From positions 1,240,001-1,304,000 of the forward strand of contig JAETXT010000001.1 in assembly GCA_019188255.1 (NCBI GenBank): a DNA stretch of 64,000 nucleotides. Reading direction: 5' to 3'. How positions within the stretch are numbered: the stretch's first letter is position 1; each line of letters begins with the position of its first letter. Shown in pieces: positions 36,811 to 47,213 of the stretch. Source of the stretch: Verticillium longisporum. Lineage: Eukaryota > Ascomycota > Sordariomycetes > Glomerellales > Plectosphaerellaceae. The position numbers and the translations under genes were made by a program. Below the pieces are notes generated by a model. That model did not search any database, was not told where the DNA came from, and saw nothing but the letters and a program-made list of their open reading frames with translations.

Positions 36811-37416
36811 ACGATTTCAACCTCAGCATTGCGTAGGCGCTAAGGAGTTTGAGTTGGGGTCTGTCTTGCTCTGTAGTCTTCGTCCTCTATTCAGATCTTG
36901 TATTCCCGATCGTGTCTATCACTGGAGTACGCACTCATCAACTTGACTCCCCTCGACAACTTAGGCTCACACAGCGAAAGCCTAAGTTCCATAAAGTTTG
37001 GTGTCAGTGTTCCTACCTTTACACCCTGATGTCTGACTTGGATCACAGCCAGTCCAATACAAACACTGGCCATGTCCAACAGACCTTGAGGATCTGAACA
37101 GGTAGCACACTCTAGCACAGCACAGCGACAGTAGCTGCCGAACGGCGAGCGACGTGTAACATGTGACCGTCAGAAGAGTGTCGCTAACACATCATCCAGT
37201 GTACCACAACATCACCAGGAACAATGCAGATGAGGTATCTGAGTGTATTGAAAGGAAATATCCGAGTAGAACTGGCTACTTCATCTCCCTTCCCCGAAGC
37301 ACTGACAAGTGAATCAAGTGCGAAGCCATAACCCATTCATAACGTGCCCAGAGAAACCAAACGCCGACATAGTCCGAATTGAGGGACAGCTGCAAAAAGG
37401 AAGCTCTCTCTGAGGC
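36811..37416. other. Intergenic region between convergent genes
   Basis: 3' flanks of the 35896 gene (+) and ATG8 (-). No supported gene. Confidence 0.5.
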
Positions 37417-38046
37417 TCAAGCAGTCTCGCAGTCGCCGAAGGTGTTCTCGCCAGAGTAGCTAATGTAGAGGAAGCTTCGAACATGGTTAGTCCCTGAACC
37501 TGGGCAATGAGGGGAATGGAAAAACGTACCCGTCCTCGTCCTTGTGCTCCTCGTAGATGCTGCTCATCAAGGCAGCCGTGGGTGGCAGGACCTCATCGAC
37601 GAAGATGAAAATGGCCTTCTCCGGGGAGAGCTTGATACGCTTCCGGATGACGTAGACGAACTGACCGACGGTCAGGTCCGCGGGCACCAGATACTTCTTC
37701 TTATCGATGGTGGCGATGTCGGACTTTTCCACCTTCTCGCAGATGACCTGTTGAGAGCGCGGTCAGCTTTGCTTTTCTTCATCATAGGGGACGCCGTCGC
37801 GGCCGGGCACCAGTGATGATAAGACGGTGCTTATCAGTCGATGGCCGACGCCGACGATGCCCGCCCATGCATAACATGGGAGGTCGACACAGCGACGAAG
37901 ACGACGTCGTCGCCTCGTCGTATCGACTGAGGAATAGAAGAGAGGAGACCACATACAGGAATACGGTCCGAGTACTTCTGACGAATGCGCTCGGCCTCAG
38001 CCTTACGCTTCTCGAAGGGGTGCTCGTCCTTGAACTTGGATCGCAT
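37417..38046 (-). CDS. ATG8: Autophagy ubiquitin-like protein Atg8
   Basis: Ubiquitin-like modifier conjugated to phosphatidylethanolamine on phagophore membranes. Exons (minus) are 38046-37957, 37747-37530 and 37474-37417 with introns of 209 and 55 nt; 121 aa. The sequence starts [20 protein letters not shown], keeps [20 protein letters not shown] and [12 protein letters not shown], and ends [12 protein letters not shown]. Atg4 would cut after the Gly in TFG, removing DCETA. The intron after IP is longer than usual for this window. All intron phases are consistent and the frame is intact. Confidence 0.97.
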
Positions 38047-38117
38047 ACTGTCGGTTGTGGTTGGGGTCGTTGCAGCTGTTGACAGGTCCGTCGATCGAAA
38101 AGGGTGCAGCAGAAGGG

Positions 38118-38125
38118 CTTATATA
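38118..38125 (-). promoter_or_regulatory. TATA-box-like element upstream of ATG8
   Basis: TATATAAG on the minus strand lies about 72 bases upstream of the ATG8 start codon. The position is compatible with a core promoter element; no experimental start site is known here. Confidence 0.4.
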
Positions 38126-39017
38126 TGATTTCGTGGTGATGACAGATGGGTATCGGAGAAAGATGTAGAAGAGAAGGTTAGGTAGAAGAGGTACGTTTGC
38201 GAAGGGGAGAGGTAGAGTTGGGTTGGTTGCCGCCTGGGACCTGGACGACCTGAAGGGGCGGTGTTCACTGAAGGCGGAAGGCGGGCGGCGCGGGGCTGGC
38301 AGGTGACTAATTACCAAGCTAGTCCAGATCCGATCTGGTGCGGGGATATCGGTGAGTGGTCACCAGCACCAGCACCGCTGCCTGGCGAAGCGGTGCCATT
38401 GTGGCAGCTGGAATGGGAATCCGAATTACATGTACTATCAAGCTTGGCTGCCAGCTGGACTCGTAGCGTCTACTGAATGAATGCATTCTTTCACGAAATA
38501 CGCCTCTGTAGGCCTCCAAACCTCCCCGAGGACAGCGATATGAACGACGCATTGTGCACAGGCCCCACGCTGGTGGACCGAGGATTGCATGGGGGGGGTG
38601 GCGGCTTTGAGTGCTCGTGAACCGTCAAGACGAGGCAGCTGACTCTTGCAGGAGTCACCGGTTTGGACGCCTGCTGTCTGCACGGGATCTAGCATAACAT
38701 TGACGAGGTGCGATGTGCCATCATGGAGCATCACAGTGTAGGTTTTCTCGTTTGCTAGCCTTACACGGGGTATTCAGCGAAGGACAGGAGGCATACATTC
38801 GAAGCCGTTTGATGCATGTCGAAGCATGCATGTCATTCATTGCCTCCTCGCACTCACACCATCAGGACTCATGGCCGTGACACGGTGACGCAATCAACGA
38901 TGGCCATTCGTGCTTTCGGTACGTACCTACCTAACTGTCCTGTACCTGCACCCGTTGACGCTGACATAATAACGCTGTCCCCTTTGTGCCCTGGCAGCCT
39001 GGTAGGTATAGCGGGGA

Positions 39018-39249
39018 GACAAAAAGAACGACGGATTTTTGTTATGAGAAATACCGATTTAAGTTTCAAAATACTATTATAAAATAATTGTAATAGCTAT
39101 TAGTAATCTGAATAGCAGGCGCTATAGATTCAGTAAAGCTCTACAAGTATTATCAAAATCATTATTTATAGTGATCTATAGAGTAAGTAATAGAGGTAAG
39201 AAAACTATGTGTTTTTATGTGGAAACGGAAATCCGTCGTTTTTTTTGTC
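39018..39249. mobile_element. MITE-like element with 21-bp terminal inverted repeats
   Basis: A 232-bp island of strongly AT-rich DNA in a GC-rich window is bounded by inverted repeats. The left end is GACAAAAAGAACGACGGATT(T) at 39018-39038. The right end at 39229-39249 is its reverse complement with one mismatch (20 of 21 bases). There is no coding capacity, which fits a non-autonomous DNA transposon. I find no convincing target-site duplication directly outside the repeats, so the superfamily is unassigned. Confidence 0.8.
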
Positions 39250-39647
39250 GCGTGACTGTACCTAGGAACCTAGGTACCTAGCGTCCAGTCGAGACTGTGT
39301 CCTGTCACCCAGTTCCGCGGTTCATCACCCCACCATCCCACCAGCCGATTCAATGCCGAACCACAGGCTGGCGGCCTGGGGTGGTCCAGGGCCCCTGGGC
39401 CAAGCCACGTCGCCCAGGGGTCCAGCTCCGTTCGAGCTCTTCCCTCTGCATGGCTCCCGGCTTTCGAACATTCGATTTCTTGCAATCCAACCCACCCGAC
39501 TGGCTGATCGTTTTCAAGTCGCACCCATCAGAAAGCGGCCAACCGCATTTGCACTTTGAAAGTGGTCTTATGTTGAGACCATAGCATCGTTCGATCATTG
39601 ACCTTTGTTTGCTCCCATTCTTCGTCTGTATTTAAATCCCCTTCGCG

Positions 39648-40901
39648 ATGGCCTCCAGGTGGCAAGGGCGGAAGCTCTTCACCCAGCTCTCTGCCCAGTC
39701 GAGGATCGCCACGAAGCAACAGCAACAGCACTTGAACCGATATCCCTTGCGACTCGGTGCTCGATTCAAATCGTCCGAACCCCAATTGACCGCTCAGAAA
39801 TCTTCGTACACACCTAACTACTTGCTCATCTCTGCCGTCGGCCTGTCCCTTGCTGGTACTCTTGGCTACAAAATGGTACATGCTGCCGATCCCCTTCCGC
39901 CATCCTCCCCCGAGCCAGGTGCTGACCTTTCTCTACCCCAGGCTGTTCAGGAACCCGACCAACTCGACGGCCCTACCCTTGCCGAGCGCGATGCCCTGAC
40001 CAAGAAGGAGGCGGGCGTCACCAGCGACGCCCCGATGCGCCTGCGAATGGAGAAGTTCATCAAAGAGCAGCAGGACGAGATTGTGTGGGAGCTGCAGAAG
40101 CTCGACGGCGCCAAGTTCCGAAGGGACGAGTGGAAGCGCGCCGAGGGTGGCGGCGGCATCACCTGCGTTCTCCAGGACGGAAACGTCTTCGAGAAGGGTG
40201 GTGTCGGCGTCAGTGTTGTCTACGGTACCCTCCCCAAGGCCGCTGTCGCCAAGATGCGCGCCAACCACAAGAACATGCACCTCGACGAGAACATTGACGC
40301 GCTCCCCTTCTTCGCGACTGGTCTCAGCATGGTGCTGCACCCCAAGAACCCCATGGCGCCGACGGTCCACCTGAACTACCGATACTTTGAGACGTCGCAC
40401 CCCGACGGTACGGCTCATGCATGGTGGTTCGGTGGCGGCAGCGACCTGACGCCGGCGTACCTGTTCGACGAGGACGCCGTGCACTTCCACAAGACGCTCA
40501 AGGAGGCGTGTGACAACCACGACAAGGACTACTACCCTCGCTTCAAGAAATGGTGTGACGAATACTTCTACAACAAGCACAGGGGCGAGTGCCGCGGTGT
40601 GGGCGGCATCTTCTTCGACGACCTCGACGAGACGGAGAAGGACAGAGAGAACACGTTTGCTTTTGCACAGGACTGCCTCAAGTCCTTCCTGCCCGCGTAC
40701 GTGCCCATCATTGAGAAGAGAAAGGACATGCCCTTCACTGAGCAGGAGAAGGAGTGGCAGCAGATTCGCAGGGGCAAGTACGTCGAGTTCAACCTGGTCC
40801 ACGATCGCGGCACGGCGTTTGGCCTCAACACCCCAGGGTCCAGGGTGGAGAGCATCCTCATGAGTCTGCCACTAACTGCGCCGTGGGACTACATGCACTA
40901 G
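39648..40901 (+). CDS. HEM13: Coproporphyrinogen III oxidase, oxygen-dependent, with premature TAG near the C terminus
   Basis: Converts coproporphyrinogen III to protoporphyrinogen IX in heme synthesis. 417 codons, single exon. An N-terminal Arg/Gln-rich presequence and a hydrophobic segment ([18 protein letters not shown], about residues 57-74) resemble a bipartite signal to the mitochondrial intermembrane space. Family blocks are intact: [68 protein letters not shown]. The frame stops at TAG 40899-40901 after WDYMH, but it continues in the same frame for 21 codons ending VLRNPKEWV and TAA at 40965-40967, which is the normal family C terminus. So the stop falls 22 codons early: a mutation, an error, or a recoded stop. 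Confidence 0.93.
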   Translation: MASRWQGRKLFTQLSAQSRIATKQQQQHLNRYPLRLGARFKSSEPQLTAQKSSYTPNYLLISAVGLSLAGTLGYKMVHAADPLPPSSPEPGADLSLPQAVQEPDQLDGPTLAERDALTKKEAGVTSDAPMRLRMEKFIKEQQDEIVWELQKLDGAKFRRDEWKRAEGGGGITCVLQDGNVFEKGGVGVSVVYGTLPKAAVAKMRANHKNMHLDENIDALPFFATGLSMVLHPKNPMAPTVHLNYRYFETSHPDGTAHAWWFGGGSDLTPAYLFDEDAVHFHKTLKEACDNHDKDYYPRFKKWCDEYFYNKHRGECRGVGGIFFDDLDETEKDRENTFAFAQDCLKSFLPAYVPIIEKRKDMPFTEQEKEWQQIRRGKYVEFNLVHDRGTAFGLNTPGSRVESILMSLPLTAPWDYMH

Positions 40902-40967
40902 CCTGAGCCAAAGAGACGTGAGCAGAGGCCGGTGCAAGTTCTGAGGAACCCTAAGGAGTGGGTGTAA

Positions 40968-41423
40968 AGGCGCGGCGCACTGGATTTCACTTGCGATTGT
41001 AACACCAAAAAAGTATTTCAAGGCTGTAATGACATTGGCACGATATAAACTTTGCTAGAAGATTTTGTATGTTCAATTTGAAACTCAATTCTGGGTTGGA
41101 AAGAGGATGATAGCGTACAGTCCAGCTTATGTGTTGCACTGTCCGAATAGCGCCGTCTCACCCATGGCCGTAGGTTTGGTGGCTACCATGATCTCCAGCA
41201 CATCAACCTGACCACATTTCGACTTGTACAATGTCTTGCTTCACAACTAAATGTAGTATGGCCTTGGACTCGTGACGCAGGATGGGCCACTGATTACAGA
41301 ACCAGACAACATCTCATAGCGCCTCAAGTCAAGCCAGGCTCCTGGCCTGTATCCTACATACAACTCATCATCTCCTAACGCCAGGACATCTACCTCATCC
41401 AAACTCATGACGCATCCCGAAGC
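40968..41423. other. Intergenic region
   Basis: 3' flank of HEM13 and upstream region of the SWIM protein gene; nothing else recognised. Confidence 0.5.
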
Positions 41424-42080
41424 ATGACACTCCCAACCCCCGGAGCAGTGCTCACCTCTCTGCTCAACACGATAACCTCCGTCCCAGCCCCAGCAACCAG
41501 CCCCAACACCGCCCCATCGAACCCCCTTTCTCGCCTCCCGCCCGCCATCCGGCCCCTCCTTGCAACCCTGCACGTCCTCTATCCAACCCTCCTCCTGCCA
41601 GCTCTGGACCTCCTCGACCGCTCTCTCGTCACCCGCGTGCTTCCCGAGCGAGCTGTGCAGGGCGAGACGGCCGAGACGGCCGAGAACGAGGCCGCGGCCT
41701 TTTACCTCGTGCGCTCGGCGGCCGCGACTTCAAAGCGCAACGCATACGCCGCGACGCTGTCAGCGCCGTACATTGTGCATCTTGACGCGTGGAACTGCTC
41801 GTGCGCTAATTTTGCGTATGAGGCGTTTCCAAGCAGCGTTGACGGGGACGAGGATATCCTCGGAGCCGGGACGGACGTGGACGGCTCGGCACATGAAGAG
41901 GCGGTCGAATGGCGATTTGGCGGCATGAGCTCTGATGGACGGGACAGCGGCGCGGCTGTGCCATGCTGCAAGCATCTCCTGGCTAGTCTACTGGCTGAAC
42001 GATGGAAGGTCCTGAGGAGTCATGCTGTCGAGAGGCGAGTCTCCAGAACAGAGATGGCGGGCATGGTAGCTGAAATATGA
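41424..42080 (+). CDS. SWIM zinc-finger protein, possible Sws1/Shu2-type factor
   Basis: 218 aa, one exon. The C-terminal half has a CxC...CxH SWIM signature: CSC in NCSCANFAYEAF, then after an acidic loop of about 55 residues PCCKHLLASLLAERW. The N-terminal half is Pro/Leu-rich with a helical region (LLATLHVLYPTLLLPALDLLDRSL). Size and layout resemble the small SWIM proteins (Shu2/Sws1) that pair with Rad51 paralogues in homologous recombination. The loop is long and similarity outside the zinc ligands cannot be judged here, so the assignment is tentative. Convergent with RPN8. Confidence 0.7.
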   Translation: MTLPTPGAVLTSLLNTITSVPAPATSPNTAPSNPLSRLPPAIRPLLATLHVLYPTLLLPALDLLDRSLVTRVLPERAVQGETAETAENEAAAFYLVRSAAATSKRNAYAATLSAPYIVHLDAWNCSCANFAYEAFPSSVDGDEDILGAGTDVDGSAHEEAVEWRFGGMSSDGRDSGAAVPCCKHLLASLLAERWKVLRSHAVERRVSRTEMAGMVAEI

Positions 42081-42407
42081 AATCAAACACTGGTCCCTAC
42101 TGCACCATGGCACTGGATCACGGCAGTCTACGGGGCAAGAGAGAGGGTCGTCACGGTTTGCTCAAATCAATGCTTTCAGTTGTACAGTGTGAGGCGCGCA
42201 GCCTCAATGCCGACATGGCCGCGTCCACCACTGGTGTTGGCTGATCCTGGCCAACCTCTTCCTTCCGGACGCCAAAGTGTATCATGACAAGCCCGTATCG
42301 CCTGCCGCGCCGTCCTGCCCGGTCTATTTTGGCCCCGCGGCGCCTTACCCGCACCTGTGCGCCCTATCGCTCCCGGCACCGGGGCTTTGCCCTTCGTGTC
42401 GAGATGT
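42081..42407. other. Short intergenic region between convergent genes
   Basis: 3' flanks only; nothing else recognised. Confidence 0.5.
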
Positions 42408-43586
42408 CTATTTCTTCTTCTCCTTGGTCTCCTTCTCCTTGTCGGAGCCCTCCTTGCCATCGCCATTCACGCCATTGGCAGCGCCGTCCTTCTTCTCGTC
42501 CTTGTCGCCGTTGGCCGCCTCATCCTTCTTCGCCTCCTTGTCCTCCTGCTGCTGGCGGTTCTGAATCTTGTTCTCGATGAGATCGTGGAAGGCCGTGATG
42601 GCACGGATGAGACTGCTAAGGTAGATTGCCATGAGCTGGTCGTTGGTCTTGACGCCCATCGCATATGAGAGTTCGCTGCCCGCGGGCTTGGTGCTGCCGT
42701 CGGCGCTGGCCTTGGGTGTGGATAGGTTGGGCAGGAGGTTGAAGACGTCTTGCAGGTTGCCGAGAATGGCGTGGTTGACGGGCAGCTGGCCGTCGAGAAC
42801 CTTCTGGAGATATGCGCCAATGTCACGGAGACGTAGGTGCAGCCCTTGCAGGGACTGCAGCTGGTTCGTTATCCGCGTGGAGAGGGTGCCAACGGCGACG
42901 TCGCGAATGTCGCGAAGGAGATGCTCAACGCCGTTCGCTTCCGCCTCCTCGGCCTCGATGATGGAGGGGGTGTGTACAAAGGTCCTGGATGTTGTGGTGC
43001 CATCCTTTCTCTGGTCAGCAAGGGCCTTTCTAGCAGTGTCGTGTACACTTACATCCTTGATCTCCTCTACCGCAAAGTACGCATCTGTGGGCACACCAGA
43101 CTCCTTCGGCTGAACATCGATAATGACAAGGAGGGGGTTTGGTGTGTATCGCTTAAACAGCTCGTTGATCTCCAAATCTGACGCACGCAGCTTGGGTCCG
43201 GAGTGGTACCACCCGATCAGCTTCTCCTTCGCATTGACCTTCTTAAACATATCGTTCATTCCCTCGACATAGTTGTGGTCCAGGAACCATACGGAGGGGT
43301 CTTTCTCATCCTCCTCGAAGGGCACTGTGTCGATGGTTTGTCAGCCCTGCGATCATTCCTGGCGCTCTCACAGGAATCAGAAGCCAAATTCCGACTCACC
43401 TGCGAAGCTGTTCGACACCCTGACGTTCTTTCCATCGTTCTGACCCAACAGCACACCAACGACTCTGCGCTTGGAGCCCTTGAACACAGCACGGTTGTAA
43501 TGATCGACGGCGGAGAGGAGGACGAGAGGGGCGACGGAGACGTTTCGGGTAACGAGAGAGAGCGTGTCTGCTGTGGTGGCAGGCAT
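42408..43586 (-). CDS. RPN8: 26S proteasome regulatory subunit Rpn8 (MPN domain, non-catalytic)
   Basis: Lid subunit of the 19S regulatory particle, dimer partner of the deubiquitinase Rpn11. Exons (minus) are 43586-43400, 43324-43053 and 43004-42408; about 351 aa. The second intron is only 48 nt, a multiple of three and free of stops. Splicing gives [14 protein letters not shown], the family sequence, whereas retention would insert 16 residues. The MPN fold is visible ([32 protein letters not shown]) but the JAMM zinc ligands are incomplete, as expected for Rpn8. The tail (last 45 residues) is highly charged, Lys/Glu/Asp with Asn-Gly repeats. Divergent from ADK1. Confidence 0.95.
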
Positions 43587-44866
43587 GGTGGGTGGTTTGA
43601 GTCTTGGTGCAGCAGTGAGGAGGTGGTTTGGTGGTTGGCGAGAGGGAGAGATGGTGATGGTAGTGCGGCGGCGGTTTTCGATATCGTTGGTGGTGTTGTC
43701 GTAACTTGATGCTGCCTTCCGCCTTGCGCCCAGCTCAGAGCTCTCAGAGCAGCTTAGCGCACAAAGGGAGCTGTAGCGCGAGGTCACGTGTCGTGCAGGG
43801 GGCTTGTGATTAAGTAAGCTTCGGGCATCTGGACCGGGCAAGTGATCAAGGTGCTGGCTGGGTACGTGCCTAGGTACCTCAACGGTATCTCATGGCAATA
43901 TGTAAAGTCCTCGATGTCATCCTGAGCGAGTCGTCGTGTTCACGTGGGCTTGCATGTTATCCATGCATACAAGTTTGTGCATACAGCAAAGCAGAAATCG
44001 AAGCATGGTCGTCTTGTCTGGCTTTCTGACACGCAAATGATCATCAATAGGCATGTGAGAAGCCAATGCCGGCACCACATACCGATGGCACGACCTTGAC
44101 GGCCTTGATGCCAACCCCATTCGTGCGGGTGTGTGTAATAATGTCGCACCCGCCAGCAATGCGGTGGTGACCTCATACCAACCTTATCCGTGCTTCTCCC
44201 GAAGAACCGAACGGATTATCCGAGTGCTAACCAGTCTGACCGAACCTCGGCGCAGAGGAATGTTCAGTGGGGGGTCAGGGCCAATAGCGACGGCGTCGCT
44301 GTAACGGAACAGCTGGCAGGCGGGAATACGGAGGCTATAGCGCGCAACAACAGGGTGAAACAGCCGGACGACCGCTGTCGAGCTCCACTGTATTTTTGGG
44401 CGCCCCACATGCTTCCCCACCCGTCACGTCTGGGTACGCTCAACGCTCGCTGCGGGTGGACGGTGGACGGTGGACGGTGGATGGTGGAAAGCCAGAGCCA
44501 CCGTCGCAACAATAGAGATCCCAGCCCGGCAGGCCCCTGGTCCCTGCTCGGGTGCGACTGGCTCGCTGCTCTGGTCCGGCCGGTGCACAGGTACACAGGC
44601 AGACAGAGACAGGTAGGTGCATGAGAACACAGCTCCTAGTCCGGCCTTAACCTTCGACCTTGGTTACCTGTCGTCCAGTGCTCAACACCATCCAACCCTC
44701 TGCCAATTTATTCTTTTCTCACCCTTCTCCTCCCCACGACTATACACGACTCGGTCCTCCCACCTCCTCCCCCTTCTGTGCCTTCAATTAGCTCCTCCTT
44801 CCCTTTCGAGACACACTTTCGCAACTCTGCCTCGGTACGGCCTCGTTCACTCGAAGCTCTGCAACA
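43587..44866. other. Intergenic region between divergent RPN8 and ADK1
   Basis: It contains a TACGTGCCTAGGTACC block at about 43862-43878, a short GGACGGT array at 44459-44487 and a pyrimidine-rich leader before ADK1. No supported gene. Confidence 0.5.
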
Positions 44867-45906
<1,040 letters not shown>

Positions 45907-47213
45907 GCGGGTTGCCCCAGGCAGCCCGTCTCCCCCTTGAATCCCCTGCCACCACTGGAAGCAGGACCCGCGTGAATGGGAGGGGAGAAATGGTCGGAAG
46001 CAACGGAGGAGAGTTGAGGAGCACGATGCGAAGTTTCCTGGATGTCACGCCCGGCACGGAGGGGGAACGGCGCTTCATTTTGTTCGTTTTGACGTCCATG
46101 CCTCCGGATTGAGGCGTTGGACAAATGGGCTGCTGCACCGGGAGCCTGCGCTCGTCTCTGCCGGGGGGTAGCGACGGAGTATGTTCATTGTACTTGTCCG
46201 GGAGACCCTCGGCCACCATCACGCCTTGTATGTATCACTGTCTCACTAATAAACCGAATGGAGGTTTAAGGATGAACTCTTCTGCCATCTTCTGCCTCAT
46301 TGCGATGTGCTGGAGTGCGTGCATGTACTCGGATTCGCTGCTGCACCGTAATCTGAGTCTGGCCATCAGGTTTAGTTCAGTCCTTGTCGTGATGCTCTCT
46401 AGCAACATCAAGCACATGAACTACTTGACGAAATACCCTCTTTGACAGTTATGTACTGTCCTAAGAACTCGGACAGAAACTCATTCTGTAGACCAGAGTC
46501 CTTGGGTCAAGGAGCGTGTTTTGAACTGCACCCTGACACTCATATCCCGCGCGTCCAACCCTACCTAACGCGAGGGTATGGACGGGTGAGCCACCTTGAC
46601 CTGGACATCGCATGTACACCATCTTGTCCATGCAGTAAGGATTACTAGACCTCTGACCAAAGGGCAACATGAATTTGTCAAGCAACTTTGAAGTTTACTA
46701 GGAACCCCAAGGTCGGCACGCGCGCCGCCAAAACATCCCAGGTCATCCCAAGGCCCATGTCACTGTGAACAAACATGACCATAACTAGATTTTACACGCA
46801 ATGGAGTGGTTATTTACGTCTGGTATTGAATGTGGGGGTATTATTTCTATCTCCTTCCAGACCTCCCAAACTCGACACTCTAGCAGAACAACTCCAGAGA
46901 AGAAATGGCAACCCAGGAACGTGCCGCACGCCAGAGGAATGCGACGAAGCCAGCTACCGTCGATGAGGAGAAACAAGAAAGCAGGGCGGTTCAATTGATG
47001 ACGGAGCACGCGGTCGGCGCCAACTCCACAAGATGCGGGTGATTCCGTTGAAAAAAGTGCCTAAATGTGAAGTTTTCGAGAGGCTGAAATGGGATTTTGG
47101 GGGGGGAAAAGGAACGCTCTAATGCGATGAGTGATATGATAATGATGATCGTGGTATAAGGGAAGGGCTGGAAAAGGTCGTAAAGTCAGGTGCGTTACGC
47201 TTGACGGTCAAGC
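45907..47213. other. Intergenic region between convergent ADK1 and Hook genes
   Basis: No supported gene; several short open frames without motifs. Confidence 0.5.
46248..46253 (+). terminator. AATAAA polyadenylation-like signal
   Basis: A canonical AATAAA about 340 bases after the ADK1 stop codon on its coding strand. It would imply a long 3' UTR, so the link to ADK1 is tentative. Confidence 0.25.

Larger units (their letters stand above)
38047..39647. other. Intergenic region containing a MITE
   Basis: It holds the ATG8 promoter region, TACCTACC/TACCTAGG motifs at about 38920-38950 and 39259-39280, the AT-rich MITE at 39018-39249 and the HEM13 upstream region. No supported gene. Confidence 0.5.

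Noticed and set aside
39018..39249. RIP-mutated remnant of a large transposon
   Set aside because: The island is short and sharply bounded by matching inverted repeats, so a complete MITE is the better reading; RIP may still have acted inside it.
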